A DNA stretch of 64,000 bases from Comamonas testosteroni TK102 (GCF_000739375.1 NZ_CP006704.1:4836001-4900000), one strand, 5' to 3'. Positions 8,807 through 18,393 are shown, numbered from the stretch's first letter. Made by a program: numbers and translations. Notes: generated by a model from the letters alone, not told the origin.

Positions 8807-9781
8807 TTAGCGGGCTAGGCCCGCGAGCCGCTCGTTGATCAGTGCATGGGCCTGGTCCATGATGCCGGTGATCAGTTGCGCCACCGTCGGCACATCGTGG
8901 ATCAGGCCCGCGACCATGCCGCAGGACCAGACGCCTGCGTCCATGTCGCCGTCGTGCATGATGCGCGGATAGACGCCGGCCACTTCGGGCGCGATGTCGG
9001 CAAAGGTGATGGCCGCGCCCAGCTCGCGCTCCTTTTGCAGCAGGCGTTCGGTGGCGGAGTTGGTCAGCACGCGCTCGGTGTTGCGCAACGGACGCATGAC
9101 CAGACGGGTGTCGAGCTCGCTGGCCGCCACGATGGCCTGCTTGACCTTATCGTGTACGGGCGCCTCCTGCGTGGCAATGAAGCGCGTGCCCATATTGATG
9201 CCTTCGGCGCCTAGCGCCAGCGCGGCCACCAGCGACCGGCCGTCGGCCATGCCGCCCGAGGCGACAAAGGGAATCTTCAGTTCTTCTGCAGCGCGCGGCA
9301 GCAGGATGAAGTTGGGGATGTCGTCCTCGCCAGGATGGCCGCCGCATTCGAAGCCGTCCACGCTGATGGCATCGCAGCCGATGGCCTCGGCCTTGAGTGC
9401 GTGACGCACCGAGGTGCACTTGTGGATCACCTTGATGCCGGCTTCCTTGAGCGCGGGCAGCCATTTCTGCGGGTTGTTGCCGGCCGTCTCGACCACCTTG
9501 ACGCCGCCTTCGATGATGGCCTTGACATAGCCCGGGTAGTCGGGCGGGTTGACCGAGGGGAGAAAGGTCAGGTTGACGCCAAAAGGCTTGTCCGTCATCT
9601 CGCGGCAGCGCGCGATCTCGCGTGCCAGCAACTCGGGCGTGCGCTGGGTCAGGCCCGTGATGATGCCCAGTCCCCCGGCGTTGGAGACGGCGGCGGCCAG
9701 CTCGGCCAGGCCCACATGGTGCATGCCACCCTGGATGATGGGGTGCTCTATGCCAAAAAGTTCGGTGATGCGTGTCTTCAT
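8807..9781 (-). CDS. Nitronate monooxygenase family FMN-dependent oxidoreductase
   Basis: TIM-barrel FMN protein of 324 aa related to 2-nitropropane dioxygenase and trans-2-enoyl-ACP reductase II. It begins MKTRITELFGIEHPIIQGGM and carries the FMN-phosphate loop ASGGMADGRSLVAALALGAEGINMGTRF and the central DAISVDGFECGGHPGED motif with the catalytic-type His. The start at 9781 avoids overlap with the Bug gene whose stop is at 9789. The true substrate is unclear: many homologues in beta-oxidation clusters are not nitronate oxidases. Confidence 0.85.
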   Translation of the reverse strand: MKTRITELFGIEHPIIQGGMHHVGLAELAAAVSNAGGLGIITGLTQRTPELLAREIARCREMTDKPFGVNLTFLPSVNPPDYPGYVKAIIEGGVKVVETAGNNPQKWLPALKEAGIKVIHKCTSVRHALKAEAIGCDAISVDGFECGGHPGEDDIPNFILLPRAAEELKIPFVASGGMADGRSLVAALALGAEGINMGTRFIATQEAPVHDKVKQAIVAASELDTRLVMRPLRNTERVLTNSATERLLQKERELGAAITFADIAPEVAGVYPRIMHDGDMDAGVWSCGMVAGLIHDVPTVAQLITGIMDQAHALINERLAGLAR

Positions 9782-9788
9782 GTCGTTG

Positions 9789-10802
9789 TCACTCCACTGC
9801 AATGCCCTTGTCGCGGATCAGTTGGCCCCAGCGCGCGTAGTCCTGCTGGATGCGCTGGCCCAGCTGGGCGGGATTCTGGAAGCTGGCGATGGCGCCCGCA
9901 TGGAGCAGCTTGCTCTGGACATCCTTGTCAGCCAGTATCTGCTGGACTTCAGAGGCGATGCGCTCGACCACGGCCTTGGGCGTGCCCTTGGGCGCGAGCA
10001 GACCGCCCCAGGAAACGGCGTCATAGCCCTTGATGCCCTGCTCGGCAATGGTCTTGATGTCGGGCAGCATGCTCACGCGCTGGGGCGATCCCACGGCGAT
10101 GGCACGCAGCTTGCCGGCCTGGATATGAGGCAGCGCGGCCACAAGGTCGGCATACATGATGGGCACCTGGCCGCCGATGGTGTCGGTGATGGCGGGCACG
10201 CCGCCCTTGTAGGGCACATGCTGCATGTCGAAGCCGGCCATCTGCTTGAGCAGCTCCATGCTCAGATGACCGAAGCTGCCGGCCCCCGAGCTGGTGTAGT
10301 TGAGCGCCGATTTCTGGGCCTTGGCGTGGGCGATCAGGCTCTTGAGATCGGTGACATCAGGCAGCAGCGCAGGGTTGACCACGATGACGATGGGCAGGTC
10401 GTAGACCGTGGCCACGGGCGCGAAATCCTTGACGGTGTCGTAGCCGGCCTTCTTGTACAGATGGGGAGCCAGCAGCGTGGGCGTAGCCAGCATCATCAGC
10501 GTGTAGCCGTCGGCCGGGCTCTTGGCGACCTGCACGGCCGCGATGGAGCCCGAGGCACCGGGACGGTTTTCCACGACCACGGTCTGCTTGAGGCGCTCGC
10601 CCAGCTTCTGGCCCACGATGCGCGATGCCGTGTCGGTAGGGCCGCCTGCGGGGAACGGCACGACCAGGCGCAGCATCTTGGCGGGCCAGTCGGTCTCGGC
10701 CAGGGCGCCACCGGCCAGGCCAGCCAGCAACGGCGCGGCGGCCAGGGCCAGAACGCTGCGCCGGCTGGTGCAGGCCTGGAGTGCGGGATTGCGCTTGTGC
10801 AT
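9789..10802 (-). CDS. Bug/TctC family solute-binding protein
   Basis: Periplasmic binding protein, 337 aa from the chosen ATG at 10802 (an upstream ATG adds five residues). The signal region includes TSRRSVLALAAAPLLAGLAG with twin arginines. Motifs LVVPFPAGGPTDTASR and VENRPGASGSIAA match the family. It is immediately upstream of the nitronate monooxygenase-like gene with an 8-bp gap, suggesting translational coupling. Ligand unknown. Confidence 0.9.
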   Translation of the reverse strand: MHKRNPALQACTSRRSVLALAAAPLLAGLAGGALAETDWPAKMLRLVVPFPAGGPTDTASRIVGQKLGERLKQTVVVENRPGASGSIAAVQVAKSPADGYTLMMLATPTLLAPHLYKKAGYDTVKDFAPVATVYDLPIVIVVNPALLPDVTDLKSLIAHAKAQKSALNYTSSGAGSFGHLSMELLKQMAGFDMQHVPYKGGVPAITDTIGGQVPIMYADLVAALPHIQAGKLRAIAVGSPQRVSMLPDIKTIAEQGIKGYDAVSWGGLLAPKGTPKAVVERIASEVQQILADKDVQSKLLHAGAIASFQNPAQLGQRIQQDYARWGQLIRDKGIAVE

Positions 10803-10935
10803 GAAGTCTCCTGTCAAAGCTGTCTCAGCAGTCGTCGGTGGTGGCCCACTGCCGCAGGCCGTAAAAATCAGTCATTCAGTGATCCATGGCGCTGCGCGCC
10901 ACCCGCAACCTATGAAACTGTCGCGGCGCAAGCGC

Positions 10936-11042
10936 GGGACACCGTGCAAGAGCCGCCTCGCAGCGAGGGTGTCTCCGGCCGCCCGCATGCCCCCTTCAAG
11001 GGGGAAGGCGCGGGGCCGCCCAGGCGAAGCGACTCAGAGGGG
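10936..11042 (-). repeat. Stop-codon-abutting repeat, copy 3
   Basis: GGGACACCGTGCAAGAGCC to GCGACTCAGAGGGG, directly against the TGA stop (TCA) of the frameshifted Bug gene. Confidence 0.8.
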
Positions 11043-12058
11043 TCAATCAAGCTTGGCGCCGGCTTGCTCGACCAGCGCCTTCCAGATCGGCATATCGCGC
11101 TGGTAGTTGTCGCGGAAGGCCTGGGGGCTGTTCATCATGGGGATGAAGCCGGCGCCCGTGATGCGCTCCAGCACCTTGGGGTCCTTGATGATCTCGCGCA
11201 GGTGGCCATAGAGCTGGTCCACGACCTCCCTGGGCGTGCCCGCGGGCGCGCCCATGGCCACCCAGCCGTAGATCGAATAGGCGTCGTCGGTCACTCCCTG
11301 CTCGAAGATGGTCGGCAGCCTGGGCAGGATTTCCATGCGCTCCTTGCCGGTCACGCCGATGGCCTTGAGACGGCCAGAATCGATGAAAGGCTTGGTGTTG
11401 AGCGCGCTGGAAAAGCACAGCTGCAGCTGGCCGCCGATCAGCTCCTGGATCATGGGTGCCTCGCCCTTGTAGGCGGCGTGGTTCATGTCGGCATCCATGG
11501 TCTTGCTCATATAGGCACCGGCCAGATGGGCATACGAACCCACGCCCCAGGAGCCATAGGACAGCTTTCCCTTGTGTGCTTTCACATAGGCCAGCAGCTC
11601 CTTCATATTGCTGGCAGGCACCGAAGGATGGACCACCAGCGTGACGGGCGCCGCTGCGACCTGGGTGATCAGCGCGATGTCCTTTTGCGGGTTGTAGGGC
11701 AGCTTGGTATAGAGGAACTGGTTGATCAGCATGGAGGTGCTGAGCGACAGCAGCAGCGTATGGCCGTCGGGCGCTGCCTTGGCCACGGCATCGGTGCCGA
11801 GGATGCCGGCCGCACCGGCCTTGTTGTCCACCACCACGGGCTGGCCCAGGCGCTTGGCCAGCACCTCGCCGATGGTGCGCGCCATGATGTCGGTGGCCCC
11901 CCTGCGTTGAAGGGCACGACCACGCGGATGGGCTTGCTGGGCCATGCCGGCTTGCCGGCCTGTGCGAAGACGCTGCTGGCGCCCGTGGCCAGCAGACTGC
12001 CGCCGCCGATGGCGGCCAGTCCCTGCAGAAGATCGCGGCGTGTGACTGGGATGCTCAT
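11043..12058 (-). pseudogene. Bug/TctC solute-binding protein interrupted by a -1 frameshift
   Basis: The first frame (from 12058) encodes a twin-arginine signal (VTRRDLLQGLAAIGG), then PSKPIRVVVPFNAGG, and continues as nonsense; the second frame picks up TDIMARTIGEVLAKRLG and VDNKAGAAGILG to a normal C-terminus at 11043. The junction is a run of six C (11897-11902 on plus); seven would restore the family motif NAGGATDIMAR. It is therefore a single-base deletion in a homopolymer: a recent pseudogene, a sequencing error or a slippage site. With one base added it would be a typical Bug protein of about 338 aa. Confidence 0.88.
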
Positions 12059-12180
12059 GGTTTGTCTCCTATGAAGTCGCTGTCTTTGTTTGCCGTCTTG
12101 TGCGGCCTTTAAACTTGCTTTTCAGTTATTTGGCTCTATGAGATGTCCGCTGCCTGTGAGCCTGACACGGCCCAACGCAG

Positions 12181-12317
12181 CGACACCGAGCAAGGGCCTA
12201 TGCCGGCCGCGCCGCCCCGCTGCGAAGGTCTCGCCGGCTGCCCGTACGCTCCCTCCCGTGAAGCGAGAGAGGGCGCCGTGCACACGGGGAAAGCCGCACA
12301 GCGGCTCAGGGGGTGCT
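12181..12317 (-). repeat. Stop-codon-abutting repeat, copy 4
   Basis: CGACACCGAGCAAGGGCC to GCGGCTCAGGGGGTGCT, then the TGA stop (TCA) of the CoA transferase gene. This long copy has an inserted segment containing CTCCCTCCCGTGAAGCGAGAG. Confidence 0.8.
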
Positions 12318-13565
12318 TCATGAAGGCTCCTGGGGCAGCGTGAGAACGCCCTTGGCCTGCAGGTCCTGCAATTGCGCATCATTGAGCGTCAGCAGGCGCT
12401 GCAGCACTTCGCGCGTGCCCTCACCCAGCGTGGGCGGCGCATGGCGAATGGGCAGACGCTGACCGTCCAGACGGTAGGGCGGCGCGAACACGGGCGTGGT
12501 GCCGGCCACGGGATGGGGCATGTCGCGCAGCAGGCCGCTGCGGCGCGTACGCTCGCTGGTCAGGGCTTCGTGCAGGCCGGCCACGCGGCCGCAGGGAATG
12601 CCGGCGGCCGTCAGGCGCTCCAGCAGCAGATCGCGCGGGAAGCTGCCAATCAGCTCCTTGAGCATGGGCAGCAGCTCCAGACGGTTTCTGGCACGGTTGA
12701 CGTTGGTGGAAAAGCGCTGATCATCGACGATGTCGGGACGCAGCACGACCTGGCGGCAGAATTTGTCGAACTGGCTGTTATTGCCCACCGCGATGATCAA
12801 CGGCCCGTCGGCGGCCTCGTACATGCCGTAGGGCACGATGGAGGGGTGTGCATTGCCGTAGCGCTCGGGATCATGGCCCAGCTGCAGGGCATCCAGGCCG
12901 TAGTAGCCGGTGACCGTGATGCCGCTGTCGTACAACGCCATCTCGATGAGCCGGCCCTTGCCCGTGCGCTCGCGGCGGAACAACGCTGCCAGCACGGCCT
13001 GGGCTGCATACATGCCGGTGACGAGATCCACCACGGCCACGCCGAACTTGAGCGGCGGCATGCCGGCATCGCCGTTGAGCGCCATCAGGCCCGCCTCGCC
13101 CTGGATCACCAGATCGTAGCCGGGACGCTTGGCCTCGGGACCGCTGCTGTCGTAGCCGGCCACGGCGCAATAGATCAGGTCGGGCTTGATCGCCTTGAGC
13201 TGTTCGTAGCCCAGGCCCAGCTTCTCGGCGCCGCCGGTCTTGAAGTTGTGGATTACCACGTCGAACTGGGGCAGCAGCTCGTGGACGATCTTCACGCCCT
13301 CGGGTGTCTGCAGATCCAGCGTGATGGACCGCTTGTTGCGGTTCATGCTGTTGTAGTAGGTGGTCTCGGTCTTGCCGATGCGCATGCCCCAGTCGCGCGT
13401 ATCGTCGCCACGGCCCGGGTGCTCGACCTTGACCACCTCGGCGCCGAAGTCGGCCAGCACCATGCCGCACAGCGGCCCGGCGAAGACGCGCGACAGATCG
13501 AGTACCTTCACTCCTTCCAGCGGGAAGTCGATGTCCGGGTTCTGTTCGGTATTGCTGTCGGCCAT
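12318..13565 (-). CDS. Family III (CaiB/BaiF) CoA transferase
   Basis: Transfers CoA between acids, 415 aa, normal for the family. It opens with VKVLDLSRVFAGPLCGMVLADFGAEVVKVEHPG, the conserved N-terminal nucleotide-like fold, followed by RNKRSITLDLQTPEG and GYDLVIQGEAGLMALNG, where the catalytic Asp is expected. It lies between the enoyl-CoA hydratase and the broken Bug gene. Together with the ligase at 4213 the island has two ways of loading CoA onto the substrate. Confidence 0.92.
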   Translation of the reverse strand: MADSNTEQNPDIDFPLEGVKVLDLSRVFAGPLCGMVLADFGAEVVKVEHPGRGDDTRDWGMRIGKTETTYYNSMNRNKRSITLDLQTPEGVKIVHELLPQFDVVIHNFKTGGAEKLGLGYEQLKAIKPDLIYCAVAGYDSSGPEAKRPGYDLVIQGEAGLMALNGDAGMPPLKFGVAVVDLVTGMYAAQAVLAALFRRERTGKGRLIEMALYDSGITVTGYYGLDALQLGHDPERYGNAHPSIVPYGMYEAADGPLIIAVGNNSQFDKFCRQVVLRPDIVDDQRFSTNVNRARNRLELLPMLKELIGSFPRDLLLERLTAAGIPCGRVAGLHEALTSERTRRSGLLRDMPHPVAGTTPVFAPPYRLDGQRLPIRHAPPTLGEGTREVLQRLLTLNDAQLQDLQAKGVLTLPQEPS

Positions 13566-13604
13566 GAGCCTTGTCTCCTTGAAAATCTTGGTTTTGTCGA
13601 GCGC

Positions 13605-14396
13605 TCAAGCACGCAATTTGTTGAAATCGGCGCTGCGCTTTTCGAGAAAGGCGGCAATGCCTTCACGGGATTCCTCGCTGCCCTGGGAGCGCACCATGTG
13701 CTGCGCCTCCAGCTCCAGCTGCTGCTCCAGCGTGTTGCGCGGTGCCTGGCGGCACAGATCCTTGATCAGGGCCATGGCCTGGTCCGGACCGGTCGCGATC
13801 TGCGCGGCCAGCGCGACGGCATCGGCCAGGGCCTGGCCGGGCTCGGCCAGCCGGTTGACGGGGCCCAGGGCGTGCAGGCGTTCGCCGCTGATGCGCTCTC
13901 CGGTCAGGCACAGCTCCGTCAGCACCTGGCGCGAGACGAACTCGGCCAGAAAGGCTGTGGCGCCGCCGTCGGGCGTCAACCCCACCTTCACATAGGCCAC
14001 GGAGAACAGGCTGTTGCGGGCGGCCACCAGCATATCGCAGGCCAGAGCCAGCGACAGGCCAGCGCCGGCCGCCGCGCCTTCGACAGCAGCGATGACAGGC
14101 TTGGGGCAGTCGCGCACGGCACGAATCAGGTCGTGCAGGCCTTCCAGTTTTTCACGGCGCTGCTCCAATGGCAGCTCCCGGCGTCCGGCCAGCTGGCGCA
14201 GATCGCCACCGGCGCAAAAATGACCGCCCTCGCCCGTGAGCACGACCGCGCCCACACTGGCGTCAGCCGCAGCATCCACCAGCGCGGTCGTGACGGCCGC
14301 GTAGAACGCGGGCGACAACGCATTGCGCGCAGCCGGGTTGTTATTGCTCAGCACCAGCACGGCACCTTCGCGGCGGGTCAGCAGGACTTCACTCAT
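13605..14396 (-). CDS. Enoyl-CoA hydratase/isomerase (PaaG-like active site)
   Basis: Crotonase-fold protein of 263 aa. The oxyanion-hole segments GGHFCAGGDLRQL and EGAAAGAGLSLALACDMLVAA are present. The usual second catalytic Glu region (PGAGGTQ) is replaced by GLTPDGGATAFLAEF, which puts an Asp where PaaG-type isomerases have one. This suggests double-bond isomerisation rather than hydration, although annotation as hydratase is conventional. It is located between the CoA transferase and the small acyl-CoA dehydrogenase. Confidence 0.88.
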   Translation of the reverse strand: MSEVLLTRREGAVLVLSNNNPAARNALSPAFYAAVTTALVDAAADASVGAVVLTGEGGHFCAGGDLRQLAGRRELPLEQRREKLEGLHDLIRAVRDCPKPVIAAVEGAAAGAGLSLALACDMLVAARNSLFSVAYVKVGLTPDGGATAFLAEFVSRQVLTELCLTGERISGERLHALGPVNRLAEPGQALADAVALAAQIATGPDQAMALIKDLCRQAPRNTLEQQLELEAQHMVRSQGSEESREGIAAFLEKRSADFNKLRA

Positions 14397-14451
14397 CTTC
14401 GTTCTCCAGTTTTAGGCAGCACTTCCCGTCTGTAGACGGCCCACTCCGCCA

Positions 14452-14567
14452 GGGACAGCCAGCAAGGGCCTACGCCGGCCGCGCCGCCCCGCAGCGAGGC
14501 TGTCGCCGGCTGCCCGTATGCCCCCTTCCAGGGGGAAGGCGCGAAGCGACTCAGGGGGTAGCTCATT
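14452..14567 (-). repeat. Stop-codon-abutting repeat, copy 5
   Basis: GGGACAGCCAGCAAGGGCC to GCGACTCAGGGGG, then 8 bases to the TGA stop of the small acyl-CoA dehydrogenase. Confidence 0.8.
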
Positions 14568-15695
14568 TCAGCCCAGGGCCATGAAACGCGCCAGGTGATG
14601 GTCCTCGTCGCCAAACTGGTGGTCGATCATGATCAGTCGCTTGGCGTAATGCGCCAGCGGCAGCTCCCAGGTCATGCCGATGCCGCCATGCATCTGTATG
14701 CTTTCCTCGGCCACCAGGGTCCCCACGGAGCCCACGGTGTACTTGGCCGCAGACAGCATCTTCTCGCGCTGCGTGCCCTGGGCGTTGTCGATGGCATCGG
14801 CCGCATTGATGACGGTGGAACGCACCTGCTCCACCTCCAGCAGCAGATCGGCCATGCGGTGCTGCAGCGCCTGGAAGCTGCCGATGGCCACGCCGAACTG
14901 CTTGCGCGTCTGCAGATACTCCAGCGTGTTCTGCTTGGCCACATCCATGGCGCCCAGCGCCTCGGCAGCCAGCGCCAGCAACGCAAAGCCCTGAATATGC
15001 TCGAGCACGCCATGGCCCTGGCCCTTGGCACCCAGCAGCGCATCCTCGGCCAGCAGCACATTCTCGAAGATCAGCTCGGCGGCGCGGCCGCCTTCCATGC
15101 GGCTATAGCCGCGCTTGGCGATGCCGGCGGCCTTGCCGTCGACCAGGAACAGGCTGATGCCGGCAGTATCGAACATGCCGCCTGCGGTGCGCGCGGACAC
15201 CAGCAGCAGATCGGCTTTTTCGCCAAAGGCGACCACGCTCTTGGCGCCGTTGAGCACCCAGCCCGTGGCGGTCCTGACCGCCGTGGTCGTGACCTTGTTG
15301 AGCTCGTAGTGGCTGCCTGGTTCGTCGTGCGCCAGAGCGGCGATCGCGCTGCCCGCGATGATGTCATCCAGCTGGCGCATCTGCGCTTCGGTGCCGGCCG
15401 CAATCAGGGCCTGGCCCACGACCAGCGCGCCCAGCAGCGGCTCGGCTACCAGGCCGCGACCCAGTGCCTCGAACACCACGCTGATGTCAAAGCCCGAGCC
15501 GCCAAAGCCGCCCACCGCTTCGGGAAACAGCGCGCCGATCGCACCCAGCTCGGCAAATTGCGCATACAGCGCGGGGCTGTGACCTTCTGCGCCATAGGCC
15601 AAATGGTTGCGCTGCTCGATGCCGTACTGCTCGGCCACAAAGCGGTTCAGGCTGTCCGCCAGCATGCGGCGGTCTTCGGTGTGTGTGAAGTTCAT
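14568..15695 (-). CDS. Acyl-CoA dehydrogenase, small-subunit type (pimD-like)
   Basis: FAD enzyme of 375 aa. The N-terminal domain starts MNFTHTEDRRMLADSLNRFV, followed by ELGAIGALFPEAVGGFGG, and the C-terminal helical domain has QHRMADLLLEVEQVRS and VAEESIQMHGGIGMTWELPL. It pairs with the larger dehydrogenase upstream on the same strand, the arrangement known for pimeloyl-CoA dehydrogenase PimC/PimD. Electrons would go to EtfAB. Paralogy to steroid or other dicarboxylate dehydrogenases cannot be excluded. Confidence 0.9.
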   Translation of the reverse strand: MNFTHTEDRRMLADSLNRFVAEQYGIEQRNHLAYGAEGHSPALYAQFAELGAIGALFPEAVGGFGGSGFDISVVFEALGRGLVAEPLLGALVVGQALIAAGTEAQMRQLDDIIAGSAIAALAHDEPGSHYELNKVTTTAVRTATGWVLNGAKSVVAFGEKADLLLVSARTAGGMFDTAGISLFLVDGKAAGIAKRGYSRMEGGRAAELIFENVLLAEDALLGAKGQGHGVLEHIQGFALLALAAEALGAMDVAKQNTLEYLQTRKQFGVAIGSFQALQHRMADLLLEVEQVRSTVINAADAIDNAQGTQREKMLSAAKYTVGSVGTLVAEESIQMHGGIGMTWELPLAHYAKRLIMIDHQFGDEDHHLARFMALG

Positions 15696-15754
15696 GACAA
15701 ATTCTCTCTACCCAACAGGTCATCTATCCAGATCGCTCGGCATCACCGCTTTCG

Positions 15755-15855
15755 AGGGAGACACCGAGCAAGAGCCGCCTCGCAGCAAGGGTGTCGTCCC
15801 CCTTGGGGGGAAGGTGCGGGGCCGCCCAGGCGAAGCGACTCAGGGGGTTACAGGT
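15755..15855 (-). repeat. Stop-codon-abutting repeat, copy 6
   Basis: GGGAGACACCGAGCAAGAGCC to GCGACTCAGGGGGTTA, then about 7 bases to the TGA stop of the large acyl-CoA dehydrogenase. Confidence 0.82.
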
Positions 15856-17055
15856 TCACAAGCCCAGAATCATCTTGGAGATGATGTTCTTCTGAATTTC
15901 GTTGGAGCCACCGAAGATCGACAGCTTGCGGTAGTTGAAGTAGTTGGCCGAGGCCGTGGCGGCTTCGTCGATGCCGCCCAGCGGCGCCTGGTCATAACCT
16001 TCGTACTGGGCCTCGTCGATATAGGGCACGGCATACACGCCCATGGCGCGGCGGATCAGCGACAGGATCTCCTGGCGGATCTCGGTGCCGCGGATTTTCA
16101 GCATGGAGCTTTCCGCACCGGGCACGCCGCCACCGGCAACGGCAGCGATCACGCGCAGATTGGTGGTCTTCATGTTCTCCAGGTCGATCTCGACACGGGC
16201 CATGCGGGCGGCGAACAGCGGGTCCTGGTTCAGCGGCTGGCCGTTCTTGTGCACCTTGGCGGCGATGACCTTGAGCTTGGCCAGGGCCGAGATGCAAAAG
16301 CCCACGCCCGCAATGCCGGTGCGCTCGTAGGTCAGCAGATACTTGGCATAGGTCCAGCCCCTGTTTTCCTCGCCCACCAGATTTTCGACCGGCACCTTCA
16401 CATCGGTGAAGAAGACTTCGTTGACTTCCTTGTCGCCGTCCAGCGTGCGGATGGGACGCAGTTCCACGCCGGGGCTGTTCATGTCCACCAGCAAAAAGCT
16501 GATGCCGGCCTGGGCCTTGGCCTCGCGGTTGGTGCGCACCAGGCAGAAGATCATGTTGGCGTGCTGGCCCTGGGTGGTCCAGGTCTTCTGGCCGTTGACG
16601 ATGTAGAAGTCTCCATCGCGCACGGCCGTGGTCTTCACCGATGCCAGATCGGAGCCCGCGCCGGGCTCGGAATAGCCCTGGCACCACCAGTCCTGCCCGC
16701 TCAGAATGCGCGGCAGCCAGTACTTCTTTTGCTGCTCGCTGCCGTACTTGATCAGCACCGGCCCCAGCATGTTCACGCCGAAGGGCACGATGCGCGGGCC
16801 GCCGGCCAGCGCGCATTCGGTGTCGAAGATGAACTTCTCGACCGCTCCCCAGCCCGGACCGCCATGCTCCTGGGGCCAGTGATTCGCATACCAGCCGCGC
16901 TCGTTGAGGATGGCATGCCACTCGTCCTGATCGGCCTTGCTCAGACGCTGGCCAGCCTTGATCTTGAGCGAAATATGCGTGGGCAGCTTCTCCTTGAGAA
17001 AAGTCTGCACCTCGGCGCGAAACGCCTCTTCCTGGGGGGTGAATTGCAAATCCAT
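15856..17055 (-). CDS. Acyl-CoA dehydrogenase, large-subunit type (pimC-like)
   Basis: FAD enzyme of 399 aa from the ATG at 17055, chosen because AGGAAA precedes it at the right spacing and MDLQFTPQEEAFRAEV is the family start. FAD/substrate-binding motifs: GYSEPGAGSDLASVKTTA, YIVNGQKTWTTQGQHA and the C-terminal KLSIFGGSNEIQKNIISKM. It forms the expected pair with the small dehydrogenase (14568-15695). In pim clusters this pair desaturates pimeloyl-CoA; here that role is inferred from co-occurrence. Confidence 0.92.
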   Translation of the reverse strand: MDLQFTPQEEAFRAEVQTFLKEKLPTHISLKIKAGQRLSKADQDEWHAILNERGWYANHWPQEHGGPGWGAVEKFIFDTECALAGGPRIVPFGVNMLGPVLIKYGSEQQKKYWLPRILSGQDWWCQGYSEPGAGSDLASVKTTAVRDGDFYIVNGQKTWTTQGQHANMIFCLVRTNREAKAQAGISFLLVDMNSPGVELRPIRTLDGDKEVNEVFFTDVKVPVENLVGEENRGWTYAKYLLTYERTGIAGVGFCISALAKLKVIAAKVHKNGQPLNQDPLFAARMARVEIDLENMKTTNLRVIAAVAGGGVPGAESSMLKIRGTEIRQEILSLIRRAMGVYAVPYIDEAQYEGYDQAPLGGIDEAATASANYFNYRKLSIFGGSNEIQKNIISKMILGL

Positions 17056-17118
17056 TGCTATTTCCTGGTAATCCATGGCGCAGCGCACTCCGCCTTGCAA
17101 ACCGCGCGGCCCACGCCA

Positions 17119-17196
17119 GAGACAGCGAGCAAGGGCCGCCCCGCAGCGAGGCTGTCGTCCCCCTTTGGGGGAAGGCGCGCAGCGCCTCAGGGGGTC
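17119..17196 (-). repeat. Stop-codon-abutting repeat, copy 7
   Basis: GAGACAGCGAGCAAGGGCCGCC to GCGCCTCAGGGGGTC, directly against the TAA stop of the thiolase gene. Confidence 0.85.
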
Positions 17197-18393
17197 TTAG
17201 TAAATCTCGAAGAGGCCAGCAGCACCCATGCCGCCGGCAATGCACATGGTCACCACGCCGTACTTGACCTTGGGGTTGCGAGCCTTGCGGCGCTGGCCTT
17301 CGAGCAGGATGTGGCCGGTCAGGCGTGCGCCCGTCATGCCGAAGGGGTGGCCGATGGAAATCGCGCCGCCGTTGACATTCAGACGCTCGTTGGGAATGCC
17401 CAGCTGACGCTGGCAATACAGGGCCTGCGAGGCAAAGGCTTCGTTCAGTTCCCAGAGGTCGATGTCATCCACGGTCAGTCCATGGCGCTTGAGCAGCTTG
17501 GGCACGGCAAACACGGGGCCAATGCCCATCTCGTCAGGCTCGCAGCCGGCCACGGCGAAGCCGCGGAAAGCGCCCAGGGGCTTGAGGCCCAGACGCTCTG
17601 CCAGCCTGGCTTCCATCACCACGCAGGCGCTGGAGCCGTCGGACAGCTGCGAGGCATTGCCGGCCGTGATGAAGTTGCCAGGGCCCTTCACCGGCTCCAG
17701 CTTGGCCAGCCCCTCCAGCGTGGTGCTGGCGCGGTTGCAGTTGTCCTGGGTGGCGACCACGTCGCGGTAGGTGACTTCGCCGGTTTCCTTGTTCTTCTCC
17801 ATCATGCGTGTGGAGCAGGCAATGATCTCGTCCTTGAACAGATCGGCGGCCTGGGCCGCTGCCGTGCGCTGCTGGCTTTGCAGCGAGAACGCATCCTGGT
17901 CTTCACGCGTGATGCCGTAGCGCTTGGCGACCACATCGGCGGTGTCGATCATGGCCATGTACAGCTCGGGCTTGTGCTCCACCAGCCAGGGGTCCATGTC
18001 GGTGGGCAGGTTGTTGCCGGCTCGGATGCCGGAGATGGTTTCGATACCGCCGGCCAGCATCACGTCCACGCCCTCGGCCACGACGCGACCCGCCGCGATG
18101 GCGATGGATTGCAGACCCGAGGCGCAAAAACGCGTGATCGTGGTGCCGGCGATCGACAGCGGCAGCCCGGCGCGCAACACGGTCTGGCGACCCAGATTGC
18201 GGCCCTGGAAACCGTCGGGATTGCCGCAGCCCAGAATCAGATCCTCGATCATTTCGGGATCGACACCCGAGCGCTCCACCGCCGCCTTGACGGAGAAGGC
18301 AGCCAGCTGGGCGGCGGGAGTAACGTTGAACTCGCCGCGATGCGACTTGGTCAGCGGTGTGCGGGCAGTGGAAACGATAACGGCTTCACGCAT
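17197..18393 (-). CDS. Acetyl-CoA C-acyltransferase (thiolase; pimB-like)
   Basis: 398-residue thiolase that cleaves 3-oxoacyl-CoA in the last step of beta-oxidation. The acyl-accepting Cys is in ITRFCASGLQSIA, the His in GGAISIGHPFGMTGAR and the second Cys in VTMCIAGGMGAAGLFE. The start MREAVIVSTARTPL at 18393 is the normal family start; upstream in-frame codons are AT-rich leader. Between the FadB-like gene and the acyl-CoA dehydrogenases, it completes a beta-oxidation spiral. Confidence 0.95.
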   Translation of the reverse strand: MREAVIVSTARTPLTKSHRGEFNVTPAAQLAAFSVKAAVERSGVDPEMIEDLILGCGNPDGFQGRNLGRQTVLRAGLPLSIAGTTITRFCASGLQSIAIAAGRVVAEGVDVMLAGGIETISGIRAGNNLPTDMDPWLVEHKPELYMAMIDTADVVAKRYGITREDQDAFSLQSQQRTAAAQAADLFKDEIIACSTRMMEKNKETGEVTYRDVVATQDNCNRASTTLEGLAKLEPVKGPGNFITAGNASQLSDGSSACVVMEARLAERLGLKPLGAFRGFAVAGCEPDEMGIGPVFAVPKLLKRHGLTVDDIDLWELNEAFASQALYCQRQLGIPNERLNVNGGAISIGHPFGMTGARLTGHILLEGQRRKARNPKVKYGVVTMCIAGGMGAAGLFEIY

